Shown here: positions 12,181 through 23,864 of the stretch, piece by piece
Layout of the letters: every line of letters starts with the position of its first letter
How positions within the stretch are numbered: position 1 is the first letter of the stretch
DNA from: Gigaspora rosea
Taxonomy: Eukaryota > Glomeromycota > Glomeromycetes > Diversisporales > Gigasporaceae
Assembly: GCA_003550325.1 (NCBI GenBank)
Contig: QKWP01000072.1
Location: 312,205-376,204, forward strand
Length of the DNA stretch: 64,000 bases
Direction: 5' to 3'
The notes under the pieces: generated by a model
The model's database searches: none
The model's input: the letters and a program-made list of their open reading frames with translations, nothing else
Told to the model about the DNA's origin: nothing
Program-made: the position numbers and the translations under genes

Positions 12181-14149
12181 CAACAATTAAAATATTTTAA
12201 ATAGTACTAATTCTATAGTGCTATTTACAATATTAATAAAAGCACTATAAAGATGCTTTTAACAATCTCAATAAATATTACTATAAATGTTACTATTTAA
12301 CTAGTACTATAAACAGTATTAGTTACAATTCTAATAAACATTGTTATAAATATACTATTTAATTAGTACTATATATAAATAGAGCAATTTATAATTCTAA
12401 TACAATATTGATAAATCACACTAGTATTTAATACCATATGTGTTTTGGCCAATCAAAATTATAATATTAGTGTAATATAAAAATTAGGTATAATACAAAT
12501 TTTCAAAAAAGTATTATTTTTTAAAAAATTGGTTTAAAAAATTCTGTCTATAAAATCAATTTTTATATTCTAACAAAAATAATTTCTTGCAAAATTTTAG
12601 TATACTAATATTTATTTCAAACTCTAACTCTAATTCTAATTCTAATATAGTGCGGGAACCCTTATCAGCTAGTCTTATATATGCAGCCAAATTTTGGGTT
12701 GGGTTAAAAGTTGGGTTTGCGTTAGAACAAATAAAATTACAGAAAATTTGTGAAAAAAACAAAAGTACAGTATAAGAACCTTGGTCCTTTAACTTAGTAT
12801 TAGGTTAGAGCCAAAAAATTAGCAGAAAATTTTGTAAAAAAATTTTTTTTATAATTCTGACCAGTATTATAATACCTTTGGGCAGGATTGGTAATTCTGG
12901 CCAAAATTATAGTAGCCAAATTTTAGGTTTATTAATAAAAATAGTTAAAGGGTGTTCTGCATATAAATTTTATAATAAAAATTAGTGGGCATGTAACTAG
13001 TTACCTTATATAGTAAGTAGAATTTCATGTACTTCAATTCTTAAAAAAAACTCTATAGTAACTGATTGAAAAATACTCATATCTTATGATCTATCAAGCC
13101 AATTTCAGTGATTTTACTACTATTATAATCACAAAAATTAGCTCTACAACTTTTAATTAAGCAACTTAAAAGAGTTACTTAATAAAAAACTTTTATATAT
13201 AAGCAAGCCAGATTCCTATACTATAAAAAAAATATGAATTTCTGATTTTGTTTATTATAAGATTTATCATATTTATTCACTTTAAAAACAATTTACCACT
13301 TAACTTTAAACTTTTATAAAAGTATTTAAATTTAATAAAATTAAAAAATTATATAAATTTATTTTTAAAGTCTTTTTTTACATTTTTATAAAAAGAAAAA
13401 TTGTTCTAACTATAATAGTTATTTTTTATAACATTTTAAAATTATTAATTTCACTTGTTGATTTAAGAATTCCTGTACTGTAGCAAAAAAATTACTAATA
13501 GTATTTAATATTAGAGTGTAATATATTATTATTGTTTTAGCATTGTAAATAATCCAATTTTGTAGCACTATAAATATTGCTATTTACAAGATTCAATAAA
13601 TAGCACTATAAATGATGTTATTATAAGTTGTATTATTAGTGCTATTTAAATAGTACATAAAGGTAATAATTATAATTATATAAATAGAACTACAAATGGT
13701 TTCAATTCATCAGTACTATAATTGGGCTATTCACAATTTTAATAAATAGTACTATATATAGACAATACTATTTATATTCACAATTTTAATAATAGTACTA
13801 TATATAGACAATACTATTTATAATAATTTTGTAAATAGTAGCCTCTAAATAGTGCTAGTTATAATTCCAATAAATAGTACTATAAAAGTACTATTTATAA
13901 TTAGAAAAAAGTTAATTGTACACTATATGTATAGATATAATATTATTTTGTAAATCTGTGTAGTATGCTAATCAAAATTTTTACAAATGAAAAATTAAAC
14001 TATTGTTTATAGCTAGGACAAGGTAAGGATAGTGACACATTATGTAATATTATTTTACTATACCCCCTACATAAGAGAAATTGATTAGCTATTATGAACT
14101 TCTATATTTAACATAAGATTTTAGAGACCCTCTCCTTCCTAAAATATAA

Positions 14150-14304
14150 TGTAATATCTGTTACCACCTTAATTGGGCCAAAAGTTAGTTTATATCAAAA
14201 TTATATGAATAATTTTTTTTGTTAGAAGCCAAAATATAGTTTCATAATTGAAAATTTGAGAAACAATAATATCTTATGTATATAAACTAGTGTACAAATA
14301 GTAA
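14150..14304. repeat. Diverged relative of the 24.3-kb MITE right half, embedded in the satellite
   Basis: TTTTTTTGTTAGAAGCC, AAAATATAGTTTCATAAT and ACTAGTGTACAAATAG follow the same order and spacing as in the right half of the element at 24,300-24,527. The left terminus was not found. Confidence 0.35.
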
Positions 14305-15076
14305 TTGCAATATAATTATTATGTCAAGAACTAAAGATAGTATTAATTATATAGTACTATAAATAGTATTATATATAATTATGATAAATAGTATTATAAA
14401 TAATACCAAATATATACAATTTCAATAAATAGCACTATAAATAGTACTACTTATATAAATAGTACTATAAATAGTATCATTTATAATAATAACTTTGTAA
14501 ATAGTGCACTATAAATAGTACTAGTTTTAATTTCAATAAATATAATTATACTAAAATAGTGCTACTTATAATTATAATAACAAGTACTGTAGATAGTACT
14601 AATCTTATAGCACTATAAATAGTGCTATTTGTAATTATAGTAAATAGTACTATAAATAGTGCCAAATATATAGCACTATAAATAGTACTAGTTAATAATG
14701 CACTATAAAGAGTGCTAGTTATAATTCAATAAATTGTACTATAAATAGTGCTATTTATAATAATAATGACTAGCACTATAGATTTTAATAGCACTATAAT
14801 CAGTAATATTTATAATTATGATAAGTAGTACTATTATAGTGCCAAATATATAGCTCCATAAATAGTGCTAATAAATATTGCACTATAAATAGTGCTATTA
14901 AATAGTGTACTATAAATAGTACTAAATATAATTCCAATAATAGCACTATAAATAGTACTATTTATAATTATAATAACTAGCACTATAGATAGTATTCATT
15001 TATGGTACTATAAACAGTTCTATTTGTAATTATAATAAATATCACTATGAATAATGCCAAATATATAACACTATAA

Positions 15077-15206
15077 ATAGTGCTAGTAATAGTATAGTAT
15101 AATAGTGCTAGTAATAGTATAGTATAATAGTGCTAGTAATAGTATAGTATAATAGTGCTAATAATAGTATAGTATAATAGTGCTAGTAATAGTATAGTAT
15201 AATAGT
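15077..15206. repeat. 25-bp tandem array, five copies
   Basis: The word ATAGTGCTAGTAATAGTATA plus GTATA is repeated five times head to tail. One copy carries a G-to-A change. It is a local amplification of the TAGTGCTA half of the satellite dyad. Confidence 0.85.
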
Positions 15207-15830
15207 GCTAGTTATAATTCCAATAAATAGCATTATAAATAGTGTTATTTATAATTAAAATAACTAATACTATAGATTTTACAGCACTATAAACAGTGCT
15301 ATTTGTAATTATAATCAATAGCACTGTAAATAGTACCAAATATATCATTATAAATAGTAAATATATAACATCATAAATAGTACAAGTAAATTATGCACTA
15401 TAAATAGTTCTATTATAATTCCAATAAATAGCACTATAAAAGTGCTATTTATAATTATAATGACTAGCACTATAAATGGCCTAATTGTAAAGCACTATTT
15501 GTAATTATAATAAATAGCACTACAATAGTACCAAATAATGACTAGCACTATAGATAGTGCTAAATATATAGCACTATAAATAGCACTATTTGTAATTACG
15601 ATAAATAGCACTGTAAATAGTGCTAAATATATAGCACTAAAATAATGCTAATTGTAAAGCACTATAAACAGTGCTATGTATAATTATAGAAAAAGCACTG
15701 TAAATAATGCCAAATATATGGACTATTAAACAACACTATAAATAGTGCTATTTAAAATTAAAATAACTAGCACTGTAAGTGGTGCCAATATTATAGCAAT
15801 ATAAACAATGCTATTTATAATTATGATAAA

Positions 15831-17937
15831 TAGCACTGTTAATAGTGCCAAATATAAGCACCATTAATAATGCCAATAAATTGCTAATAAATAAAGCACT
15901 ATAAACAGTGCTATTTGTAATTATGATAAATAGCACTGTAAATAGTGCTGCTAATTATATAGCACCATTAATAGTACTAGTAAATAATACACTATAAATA
16001 GTGCTAATTATAATTCCAATAAATAGCACTATAAATAGTTTAAACAGCGCTATTTGTAATTATGACAAATAGCACCATAAATAGCGCCAAATATATAGCG
16101 CTATAAAATAGTGCTACCAATTACATAAATTTTATATTAAAACACATAAATAGCACTGTTAATAGTGCCAAATATATAGCACCATTAATAATGCTAATAA
16201 GTAAAGCACTATAAACAGTTCTATTTGTAATTATGATAAATAGCACTGTAAATAGTGCCAATTATATAGCACCATTAATAGTACTAGTAAATAATGCACT
16301 ATAAATAGTGCTAATTATAATTCCAATAAATAGCCTATAAATAGTGCTATTTATAATTATAATGACTAGCACTATTAATAGTGCTATTTATAATTATAAT
16401 GACTAGCACTGTAGATAGTGCTTTTTTGTTTAGCACTTTAAACAGCGCTATTTGTAATTATGACAAATAGCACCATAAATAGTGCCAAATATATAGCACT
16501 ATAAAATAGTGCTGCCAATTACATAAATATTAAAACACATAAATAGCACTGTTAATAGTGCCAAATATATAGCACCATTAATAATGCTAATAAATAAAGC
16601 ACTATAAACAGAGCTATTTGTAATTATGATAAATAGCACTGTAAATAGTGCCAATTATATAGCACCATTAATAGTACTAGTAAATAATGCACTATAAATA
16701 GTGCTAATTATAATTCCAATAAATAGCACTATAAATAGTTTAAACAGCGCTATTTGTAATTATGACAAATAGCACCATAAATAGCGCCAAATATATAGCG
16801 CTATAAAATAGTGCTACCAATTACATAAATTTTATATTAAAACACATAAATAGCACTGTTAATAGTGCCAAATATATAGCACCATTAATAATGCTAATAA
16901 GTAAAGCACTATAAACAGAGCTATTTGTAATTATGATAAATAGCACTGTAAATAGTGCCAATTATATAGCACCATTAATAGTACTAGTAAATAATGCACT
17001 ATAAATAGTGCTAATTATAATTCCAATAAATAGCACTATAAATAGTTTAAACAGCGCTATTTGTAATTATGACAAATAGCACCATAAATAGCGCCAAATA
17101 TATAGCGCTATAAAATAGTGCTACCAATTACATAAATTTTATATTAAAACACATAAATAGCACTGTTAATAGTGCCAAATATATAGCACCATTAATAATG
17201 CTAATAAGTAAAGCACTATAAACAGAGCTATTTGTAATTATGATAAATAGCACTGTAAATAGTGCCAATTATATAGCACCATTAATAGTACTAGTAAATA
17301 ATGCACTATAAATAGTGCTAATTATAATTCCAATAAATAGCCTATAAATAGTGCTATTTATAATTATAATGACTAGCACTATTAATAGTGCTATTTATAA
17401 TTATAATGACTAGCACTGTAGATAGTGCTTTTTTGTTTAGCACTTTAAACAGCGCTATTTGTAATTATGACAAATAGCACCATAAATAGTGCCAAATATA
17501 TAGCACTATAAAATAGTGCTGCCAATTACATAAATATCAAAACACATTAATAGCACTGTTAATAGTGCCAAATATATAGCACCATTAATAATGCTAATAA
17601 ATAAAACACTATAAACAGAGCTATTTGTAATTATGATAAATAGCACTGTAAATAGTGCCAATTATATAGCACCATTAATAGTACTAGTAAATAATGCACT
17701 ATAAATAGTGCTAATTATAATTCCAATAAATAGCACTATAAATAGAGCTATTTATAATTATAATGACTAGCACTATTAATAGAGCTATTTATAATTATAA
17801 TGACTAGCACTGTTGATGGTGCTTTTTTGTTTAGCACTTTAAACAGCGCTATCTGTAATTATGACAAATAGCATCATAAATAGTGCCAAATATATAGCGC
17901 TATAAAATAGTGCTACACAAATCTTTAATATTAAAAC
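15831..17937. repeat. Satellite core with higher-order units of 307 and 393 bp
   Basis: The anchor AAAACACATAAATAGCACTG (last anchors slightly diverged) starts at 16139, 16532, 16839, 17146, 17539 and 17933. Successive spacings are 393, 307, 307, 393 and 394 bases. A related first unit begins near 15831. The long form differs by an extra ~86-base block containing two ATTTATAATTATAATGACTA words and GCTTTTTTGTTTAGCAC. Units are nearly identical to one another, unlike the left part of the array, which indicates recent homogenisation by unequal exchange. Confidence 0.85.
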
Positions 17938-18150
17938 ACAAATGTCGCTCTGTTCAACTGGCCAATCAAATATTCTAACGTGATCACACCAAAATAAGGC
18001 TTATATCAAAGCACAAATGTCCGTCTATTCCACTGACCAATCAAGTGTTCATAATGTGGTCACACCAAAATATGGCTTATATCAACGTCTTTTTAATGCT
18101 CTATTCCACTGGCCAATCAAGTATTCCACCAAAATAAGTCTTATATCAAC
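17938..18150 (+). repeat. Three CCAAT-bearing repeats at the satellite edge
   Basis: Units start at about 17938, 18011 and 18087 and are 64-76 bases long. They share CACAAATGTC, CACTGRCCAATCAA, CACCAAAATA and GGCTTATATCAA. Each holds a CCAATCA box followed about 30 bases later by a TTATAT word. The ORF at 18017-18223 is a reading of these repeats, not a gene. Promoter function is only a possibility. Confidence 0.7.
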
Positions 18151-18296
18151 GTTTGTTAACGCCTTAAACAACTCTCTTAAAATCGTGAAACGTGAATTTT
18201 CCAAATTCGCTTCTGTTATTTGATTACTTAATAAATACAAACTGAGCTAAAAAATGTTTTACTAATTGGAAAGCGGTTTATACAATGGTCTCCAGT

Positions 18297-18402
18297 AAGA
18301 ACAAGTGCGAGTGCAAGATCAAATGCAAAGCGCAAGTGCAAGAACAAATGCAAGCGCAAGTGCAAGAACAAATGCAAGCGCAAAGTGCAAGAACAAGAAC
18401 AA
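18297..18402 (+). repeat. ~24-bp minisatellite of CAAGTGCAAGAACAAATG words
   Basis: CAAGTGCAAGAACAAATGCA and AGCG repeat about four times with small changes (GCGAGTGCAAGATCAAATGC at the start). It is purine-rich on the plus strand. The minus-strand ORF across it encodes only a Leu/His/Arg repeat and is dismissed. Confidence 0.75.
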
Positions 18403-18599
18403 TTGCTCCGCAATAGAAAAAAACATGATATTAATAAAAAATAGTGAATATATTAGCATATACTAGGAAAAAATTGCATTCCACTAAAAATTTAGATGAT
18501 TAATGTCTAAATATTTCCATTTTTCGTAAATTTTTTATCGGAATTTTTGCCATCCAGTTTATGATAATTTCTAATTTTCTTTGCGATTATTGTAGATTT

Positions 18600-19077
18600 A
18601 TGTCGATCTACCAACCAATAAAATCATGGTTATATCCAAAATGTGATCAATGTGCTAAAACTAATGTAGCAATATGAGAGTTATTATGTTTTAACGCTTT
18701 TGATTGGTTATACAACCCGTTCAAAAATGTTAAGACTAAAATCTCGATGATCAAGTTATGATCATCACCATTCATAATCTCTATATTTACGCGAAAGAAA
18801 TTAACATAAAAAAAAAAGATTTCTGATACTAATGATGTTCTTAACCTATTAATCTTGCCAAATAAAACACGATCAAAGCTTATCAAAACAATTCTAAGAA
18901 ACATCTAAATTCAGACTCCAGAAACAATAATTTTGGATACTTATAATAATACTCATTCAAACAAACGTACAAAAACTGAAATCATAGATAACTCAATTAA
19001 TCCTAACAATTCTGATCTAAAAAAACAGAAAATGCTACATCTAATAAAAAATGATCAAATAAACTACATGCAATACT
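18600..19077 (+). pseudogene. Possible decayed coding remnant
   Basis: After a TTGTAG acceptor-like site, an ATG at 18600 opens a frame reading a CDQC pair, then a TGA (between IATG-type codons near 18675), then FDWLYNPFKNVKTK. A second open block near 18910-19077 encodes a Thr/Asn/Lys-rich segment ending in a TAA. Codon choice is less A/T-driven than the surroundings. No family was recognised. Several stops lie between the blocks, so it may be chance. Confidence 0.25.
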
Positions 19078-19295
19078 AAACGATCATCTTATACCGGTAT
19101 AGTAATAGATTTAGCTAATTCAATGAATAAATATAATTATTTTTTTTATCATTTAAAATTTAATAATTTTTTTCTATTATAATTTGTATTATTCTCTTTA
19201 TTAAATTTTCTTTTATGTTTTTTTTTTTAAGAAAAATATTTACAATGTTGCACCACTTATTTTAAAAATTGTATGTATATGCTAATATCAAGTAA

Positions 19296-20238
19296 GTTAT
19301 AGTTATTGTATGGGTCTGACGTAACAACCCGTGCGTCACCTTCACCTCAATAAAAAGCCAGTTTTAATATTACTGTCATGAAATATTAAATACACGCATT
19401 ATATAACAGCGCAAATAAAAAAATATCTATCTATGATTTAAATTATAAATTCTTTAGTGCAAAATATCAAACAAGTAAATCAAAGTTCAGGCATAAACCT
19501 AATAAAGTAAAAAATCACAATAATTTTTTTTTTAAAAAAAAAGACTAAATCTAATCTAAAAGCAAAACAAAACTACGATAGAAATTTTTGAAAAAGCGAA
19601 AATTCAATAACATAACCTCGTTCGGTGAAAATTATATAAAGAAAGTAAAACAAAATAACATATGAAACGGTATAATTAGAATTTAAAGAAAGCAAAAACT
19701 TAATAACGTGCAATCCGCCCAAAAAAGAATTTTGATAAAATATGAATCTGTCTAATAAAGAATTTAAAGAAAGCAAAGATTAAAGGCGAAGATCTAATAA
19801 TGTATGATTTTACAATAAAATTTAAAAAAAAAAACCAATAAATAAAGAATTTTAATGAATAAAAGCGAAGATCTAATAATGTATGACTTATCCAATAAAA
19901 ATTTAACAAAAATCCAACAATAATGCAATTATATTTAATAAGAAAAAGAAATGAAGTCCTAATAATCTATTCAAGACAATTTTAAAAAAGCGAAAACAAA
20001 ATAATGCCGACATCATCCAACAAAAATTTAAAAAACCTAATGACGCGAATGTCCCAATATTTTTAAAAATGCGAAAGCAACTTTAATAATAATAAAAATA
20101 ATTAATTAAATCGGTACACTTTCATATTTTTATCAAATATGAAACTGTTCTGATTTAGTTATTTTTTAAACATGTCCAATAAATGAGTGAAAAAAGCGCG
20201 GGTTGCTACATAAGACCCGTACAATAAATTATAAATAA
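19296..20238. mobile_element. ~0.94-kb element with inverted termini around GTAYGGGTCT...CAACCCG
   Basis: The left end ATTGTATGGGTCTGACGTAA and CAACCCGTGCG is mirrored by CGCGGGTTG and CTACATAAGACCCGTACAAT. The interior is A-rich with internal repeats (GCGAAGATCTAATAATGTAT twice, near 19787 and 19864). No transposase-like ORF; it is presumably non-autonomous. Exact ends are blurred because pairing continues into AT flanks. Confidence 0.6.
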
Positions 20239-20994
20239 TTTCCTAAATACCGTTAATTCTCAAACAAAACCCTGACTTATACTTAAACTCTATAAAATTT
20301 GATCAATAACTAAAAAATTTATACTAACTAAACGTGAGCAACGCGAGTTTCATCAATTAAAAGTGGTGATTTGCTCTTCGAGGTGCAGACCAAAATTTTA
20401 TTATAGCATATGTATAAATTAGTCCGGGTTCAAAAATAACCCAAGTTGCCTGATGAAATGGTTTTGTCATTATGATGATCATTTATCAGGGATCTGGAAC
20501 ATAAAATTTTATCGCTAACGCCAATTGCATCATAATGATGAATTTTGAAATTAATAATTAATTACGCCAGCATTGCATCATAATGGGGGATACATATGAA
20601 ATCATATAAATGCATATACGGTAAGTAAAAATCTTAACTCCTTCCAAAAATAACTTAATGAAAATCATTATTCCTACTAAAAGAGGACTTTGCAAAAAAA
20701 AAAACAGAATAAGCGACTTCAAGAAAGTTGAAGGAAACCATCTACCACACACATGAAACGTGATCGTAGGTATTCTTGGTTGGTAAATATTTATTATTTT
20801 ATGAGATTTAGTCAATAAGTATAAATATCTAAACGTGTTGCGTAAGTTATTTATTAATATCAATCACTACTGTATAAGCACGAAATAGCATGTTGTCTCA
20901 ATAGCTGGTAAGTACACTAGTCGAATTTTTACAGTACAATAAATCCAATACAAAACTAACTTAGCACACCTCGCACACCTCTACCTACCAGTGG
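20239..20994. other. Spacer, no supported gene
   Basis: The stretch has mixed composition. A 101-codon minus frame at 20558-20863 shows no known motif. ATCATAATGATG words recur near 20475 and 20530. Confidence 0.3.
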
Positions 20995-21493
20995 CTAAAA
21001 TTCTTCCCGGCCTCGCGCTTTTCTCCCAGGTTTCTGTAAGTCATACCCTCCTCAATCTGTTTTTCATCACAAATAGCAATTTCTAAAGTGTTGCGAATGA
21101 AATTTGTTTTTGGACGATTATTAGGATCGTAAGCCCTGTATTTTTCGTAAAGTTCATGATATTGAGATGGTGTACTTTCTGTTTGTTCTTCTCTATTTTC
21201 CCTATATATATATAAACTGAAGGATGTTTCGTTCTTAGTTGATCTAATGCTTTGGAATGGTAGTTTGCCGCTTGAAATCTCCCAAAGGATTACACCAAAG
21301 CTATAGATGTCAGATTCTTACTACGTTTATATTTTCCATCTTCAGCATAAAGGATACATTGAGGATCAGTGTATTCTAATACTCCAAAAAAAAAATCTGA
21401 ATCTGAAGTCGTAAATTTCCTATTTATCTGTTTTGATGCTCCAAAATCGGCAATTTTTTGTTTGCCTTGATGAATTAAAATATTTCTCGAATG
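20995..21493 (-). pseudogene. Protein kinase domain, C-terminal lobe fragment, frameshifted
   Basis: Reading the minus strand from an intron acceptor (AATTTAG at 21500-21494), the exon opens with HSRNILIHQGKQKIADFGAS, which is the catalytic-loop end and the DFG magnesium motif. It continues through EYTDPQC (APE region). A one-base deletion near 21312-21318 shifts frame, after which DIYSFGVILWEISSGKLPF (subdomain IX) follows. The Arg of subdomain XI appears in DPNNRPK, and the frame ends in TAG at 20995-20997. This matches the Tyr-kinase-like/Sel1-associated kinases expanded in Glomeromycotina. The upstream exons (ATP-binding lobe) are absent, replaced by repeats. It is a broken fragment and not an active kinase. 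Confidence 0.8.
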
Positions 21494-21554
21494 CTAAATT
21501 ATACAAATTTCCATTAAGCCAATACACAACTAAAACATAACACTATCTAAATCA

Positions 21555-21860
21555 CTTACTGGCGGCTACAATTCTTTCTGGTTTTGATCCTTTTCTCCCA
21601 AGTGACCGTAAGTACAGNATCAAATTACTATAAAAATCATGATTAATCCAATACGAATCCTTCCGGTCTTGAACTTTTCCTCTCGGGTATCTGTAAGTAC
21701 AGGTATCGAATTTTTTTTTTACAGTAATTACCACACAAATCATGATAAATCCAGTACTTACTAACTTAACTTATCCAAACCACGGCTACATGTTCTTTCC
21801 GGTCTCGGAATTTTCCTCTCAAGTATACCTCAGTAAGCGATACCCGAATTTTTTACAGAT
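21555..21860 (-). repeat. Three degenerate copies of the kinase fragment's 3' end
   Basis: The sequence around the kinase stop (plus strand: GTGGCTAAAATTCTTCCCGG, CTTTTCTCCCAGGTTTCTGT, AAGT) recurs at about 21560-21620, 21655-21720 and 21785-21840. The recurring words are GGCTACAATTCTTTC, GGTCTTGAACTTTTCCTC and GTATCTGTAAGTACAG. ATCATGATTAATCCA/ATAAATCCAGTAC words lie between copies. One ambiguous base (N) is at 21618. Confidence 0.6.
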
Positions 21861-21962
21861 TACCACGGGTATATAGTAATGTGGTACAGATGAAAACGTA
21901 ATTTAGGTGAACATGCAAAAAACCATGACAGTATATATGGTTTGTAAAAGAAAGAAACATTC

Positions 21963-22640
21963 GTTAAATCCGAGCTACTTTTCCTACTAACATGAAAAAA
22001 GGACAATACTAGCGCTTACCCTAGCCATTAAGGAAGGTTAACGATAGCGACACTAAAGACGAAAGAAGAGAATTACAAAATGAACAACATCAACAAATAG
22101 CAAAGGGCGACAACGAAATGGGCACAAACAAAAAAAATTTCGTTAAACGCTTACCCTAGCTCTACCCATTAAAGAAGGTTAACGGTAGTGACATTAACGA
22201 AGAATACGGAAATGAACGACACCAACAACGAGCATAGTGAAATGTACAACAAAAGAAAAAAAACTTCGTTAAACCCAAGCTACATTTCGTACTAACACCA
22301 ACACGAAAAAAGACAATACTAGCGCTTGCTCTAACCATTAAAGAAGGTTAAGAAGAGAATACCGAAACAACGACGGGCGATAACAAATAGACAACAAAAG
22401 AAAAAAAATTTGTTAAACCCAAGCTACTCTTCTACACGAAAAAAGGACAATACTAGTGCTTACCCTAACTCTAACCAGGTTATCGATAGTGACACTAATG
22501 ATGTGAGAAGAGAATACCGAAATAAATGCCACCAACGACAAGCAAATGGCGATAGCGAAAATGAACAAAAGAAAAAAAAAAAAATCGTTACTTTTCCTAC
22601 TAACCCTAACACGAAAAAAGGTGGAGTGAATCTGAATTTA
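21963..22640 (+). repeat. Degenerate tandem repeat, ~125-180 bp units
   Basis: Units start at CGTTAAAYCCRAGCTAC words near 21963, 22141, 22267, 22411 and 22583. They share CTAACACGAAAAAAGGACAA, TACTAGCGCTTACCCTA, CATTAAAGAAGGTTAACG and GAAAAAAAA. Length varies by internal deletions. The 78-codon ORF at 22410-22646 is a reading of one unit. Confidence 0.7.
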
Positions 22641-22659
22641 CATTAACGTGTAATACGCG

Positions 22660-23085
22660 TAGGGCTCATCATTTTCTGCGGCAACTAACCCCAAAATCCG
22701 TATGTGCTACCTGATTAATTATGCGAAATTATGCAATAAATTTTTTAAAAATATGCAGCAAATTATGCAAATTTGGTAAAAAGATGCATCTTTATGCAAT
22801 AAATTCTGGCTAAAATCGATTATGAATTTTTTTATGTTACACGTAAACTAGTCAGTTTTTCTATTGTTTTGATTGGTTTTTTATGTTACACCTGATCTAG
22901 CCAATCAGAATTCAGAATTTGTTAACACACGGACAACAAGCTCTTTCCTATGTTTTATGCGCAGATTATGCACTATTAAATATGCAACATTAGTCCAAAT
23001 ATGCAAAATATGCAATTGCATCTGCAATGCAATAAATGTCAGGTTTATGCGCAGATTTTGCAATTGCAAATTTGCACTAGCCCTA
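22660..23085. mobile_element. 426-bp hAT-type element with 8-bp target duplication AATACGCG
   Basis: AATACGCG occurs immediately left (22652-22659) and right (23086-23093). Because it contains CG-rich bases it is unlikely to be chance in this DNA. The termini are TAGGGCT and AGCCCTA. The interior is full of TTATGCAA, TGCGCAGATT and GCAATTGCAA words in both orientations. There is no transposase, so it is non-autonomous. Confidence 0.75.
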
Positions 23086-23115
23086 AATACGCGTATTGTC
23101 AACATAAAGGGATCA

Positions 23116-23205
23116 ATCTCCGGAGTTAGACCGGCAGTGATCTGCAATGATCGATCTCCGGAGTTCTGGAGTTAGACCGGCAGTGATCTGCAGTGATCTG
23201 CAGCT
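23116..23205. repeat. ~45-bp tandem pair
   Basis: ATCTCCGGAGTT, AGACCGGCAGTGATCTGCA are present twice in tandem. A shorter GCAGTGATCT word is repeated a third time. The pair directly precedes the open stretch at 23.2 kb. Confidence 0.7.
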
Positions 23206-23605
23206 CGGGATTTTCTTGACATAAGGGTTCTCATAATAAACCATACACTAATTAGCGCAGCGATTACCTTTTATATCGAACAATACCGGCCCCGTGACCC
23301 GTATTGTCGACCGACCGACGATCTCCAAAATCGAACTGATTTATCCCCGATTCTTGCGACTCCACGTGACGATCGTTACAAGAATCCACGATTGAAATTC
23401 GGCTTTAGAATCCCCTAAGCTACAAGAAAGGAGAGACCCCGAAGATTAGTAAAAGAACAAGATAACCAAAAGCAAGAACAACAAGAAGTATTAAATCCGA
23501 TATACTTATCTCAAATCCAACCTATCTGTAACAAGACTTTCCGAACCTTGAGACCCGGACCAAGTCTTTCCACGCCTCTTTCTGCCTGCCAGTTCAAGGT
23601 TTAGA
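23203..23605 (+). other. GC-richer open stretch, possible exon or retroelement leader
   Basis: From about 23203 one plus frame stays open to a TAA near 23417-23419, then open again to a TAG near 23603, without any ATG. The translation is hydrophilic and Arg/Pro-rich (YRPRDPYCRPTDDLQNRTDL), then Gln/Glu-rich (KEQDNQKQEQQEVLNP), then Ser/Pro-rich. Base composition is far more balanced than in the neighbours. No family was recognised. It could be an exon of a decayed gene or a gag-like start of a lost retrotransposon. The frame is supported only by openness and composition. Confidence 0.35.
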
Positions 23606-23864
23606 AGTCTTGACCGGTATTAAATAGTGTTTTAGTTAACCACAGGGGTAGTAAGTGATTATAATAGTAAACCCCTGCAAATCGGAACTTCACAACGTGT
23701 AGCCAATCATTTGTCAAATTACCGTATTCGACAATTTGCCCAATAGGCAATTTATGATCATGATTGGTAGGGAATCGCTGAGTTTTAATTTGAATAAACA
23801 TGATTACGTCGTAACACATGAAAAAATAAGATCAAGGAGTTTGTTGGATAAAAATAAGTTTTGA

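Larger units (their letters stand above)
12180..15830. repeat. Satellite, diverged part: dyad repeats AGCACTATAAATAGTGCT / AGTACTATAAATAGTACT
   Basis: From about 12.2 kb the sequence fills with short perfect or near-perfect dyads of the form AGYACTATAAATAGTRCT. They are separated by TTTATAATTATAATA-type spacers, giving an approximate 30-60 base rhythm. At the left the dyads are sparse and often AGTACT; density and fidelity rise toward the right. Interruptions occur at about 12.5-13.5 kb and 13.95-14.3 kb. Every reading frame is closed. Confidence 0.8.

Noticed and set aside
12180-17937. Regularly spaced short repeats reminiscent of a CRISPR array
   Set aside because: Spacers are not unique, repeats are palindromic dyads of variable spacing, and the window is eukaryotic with no cas genes.
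18228-18413. Leu/His/Arg-rich minus-strand ORF
   Set aside because: It is a translation of the ~24-bp minisatellite; no start context or homology.
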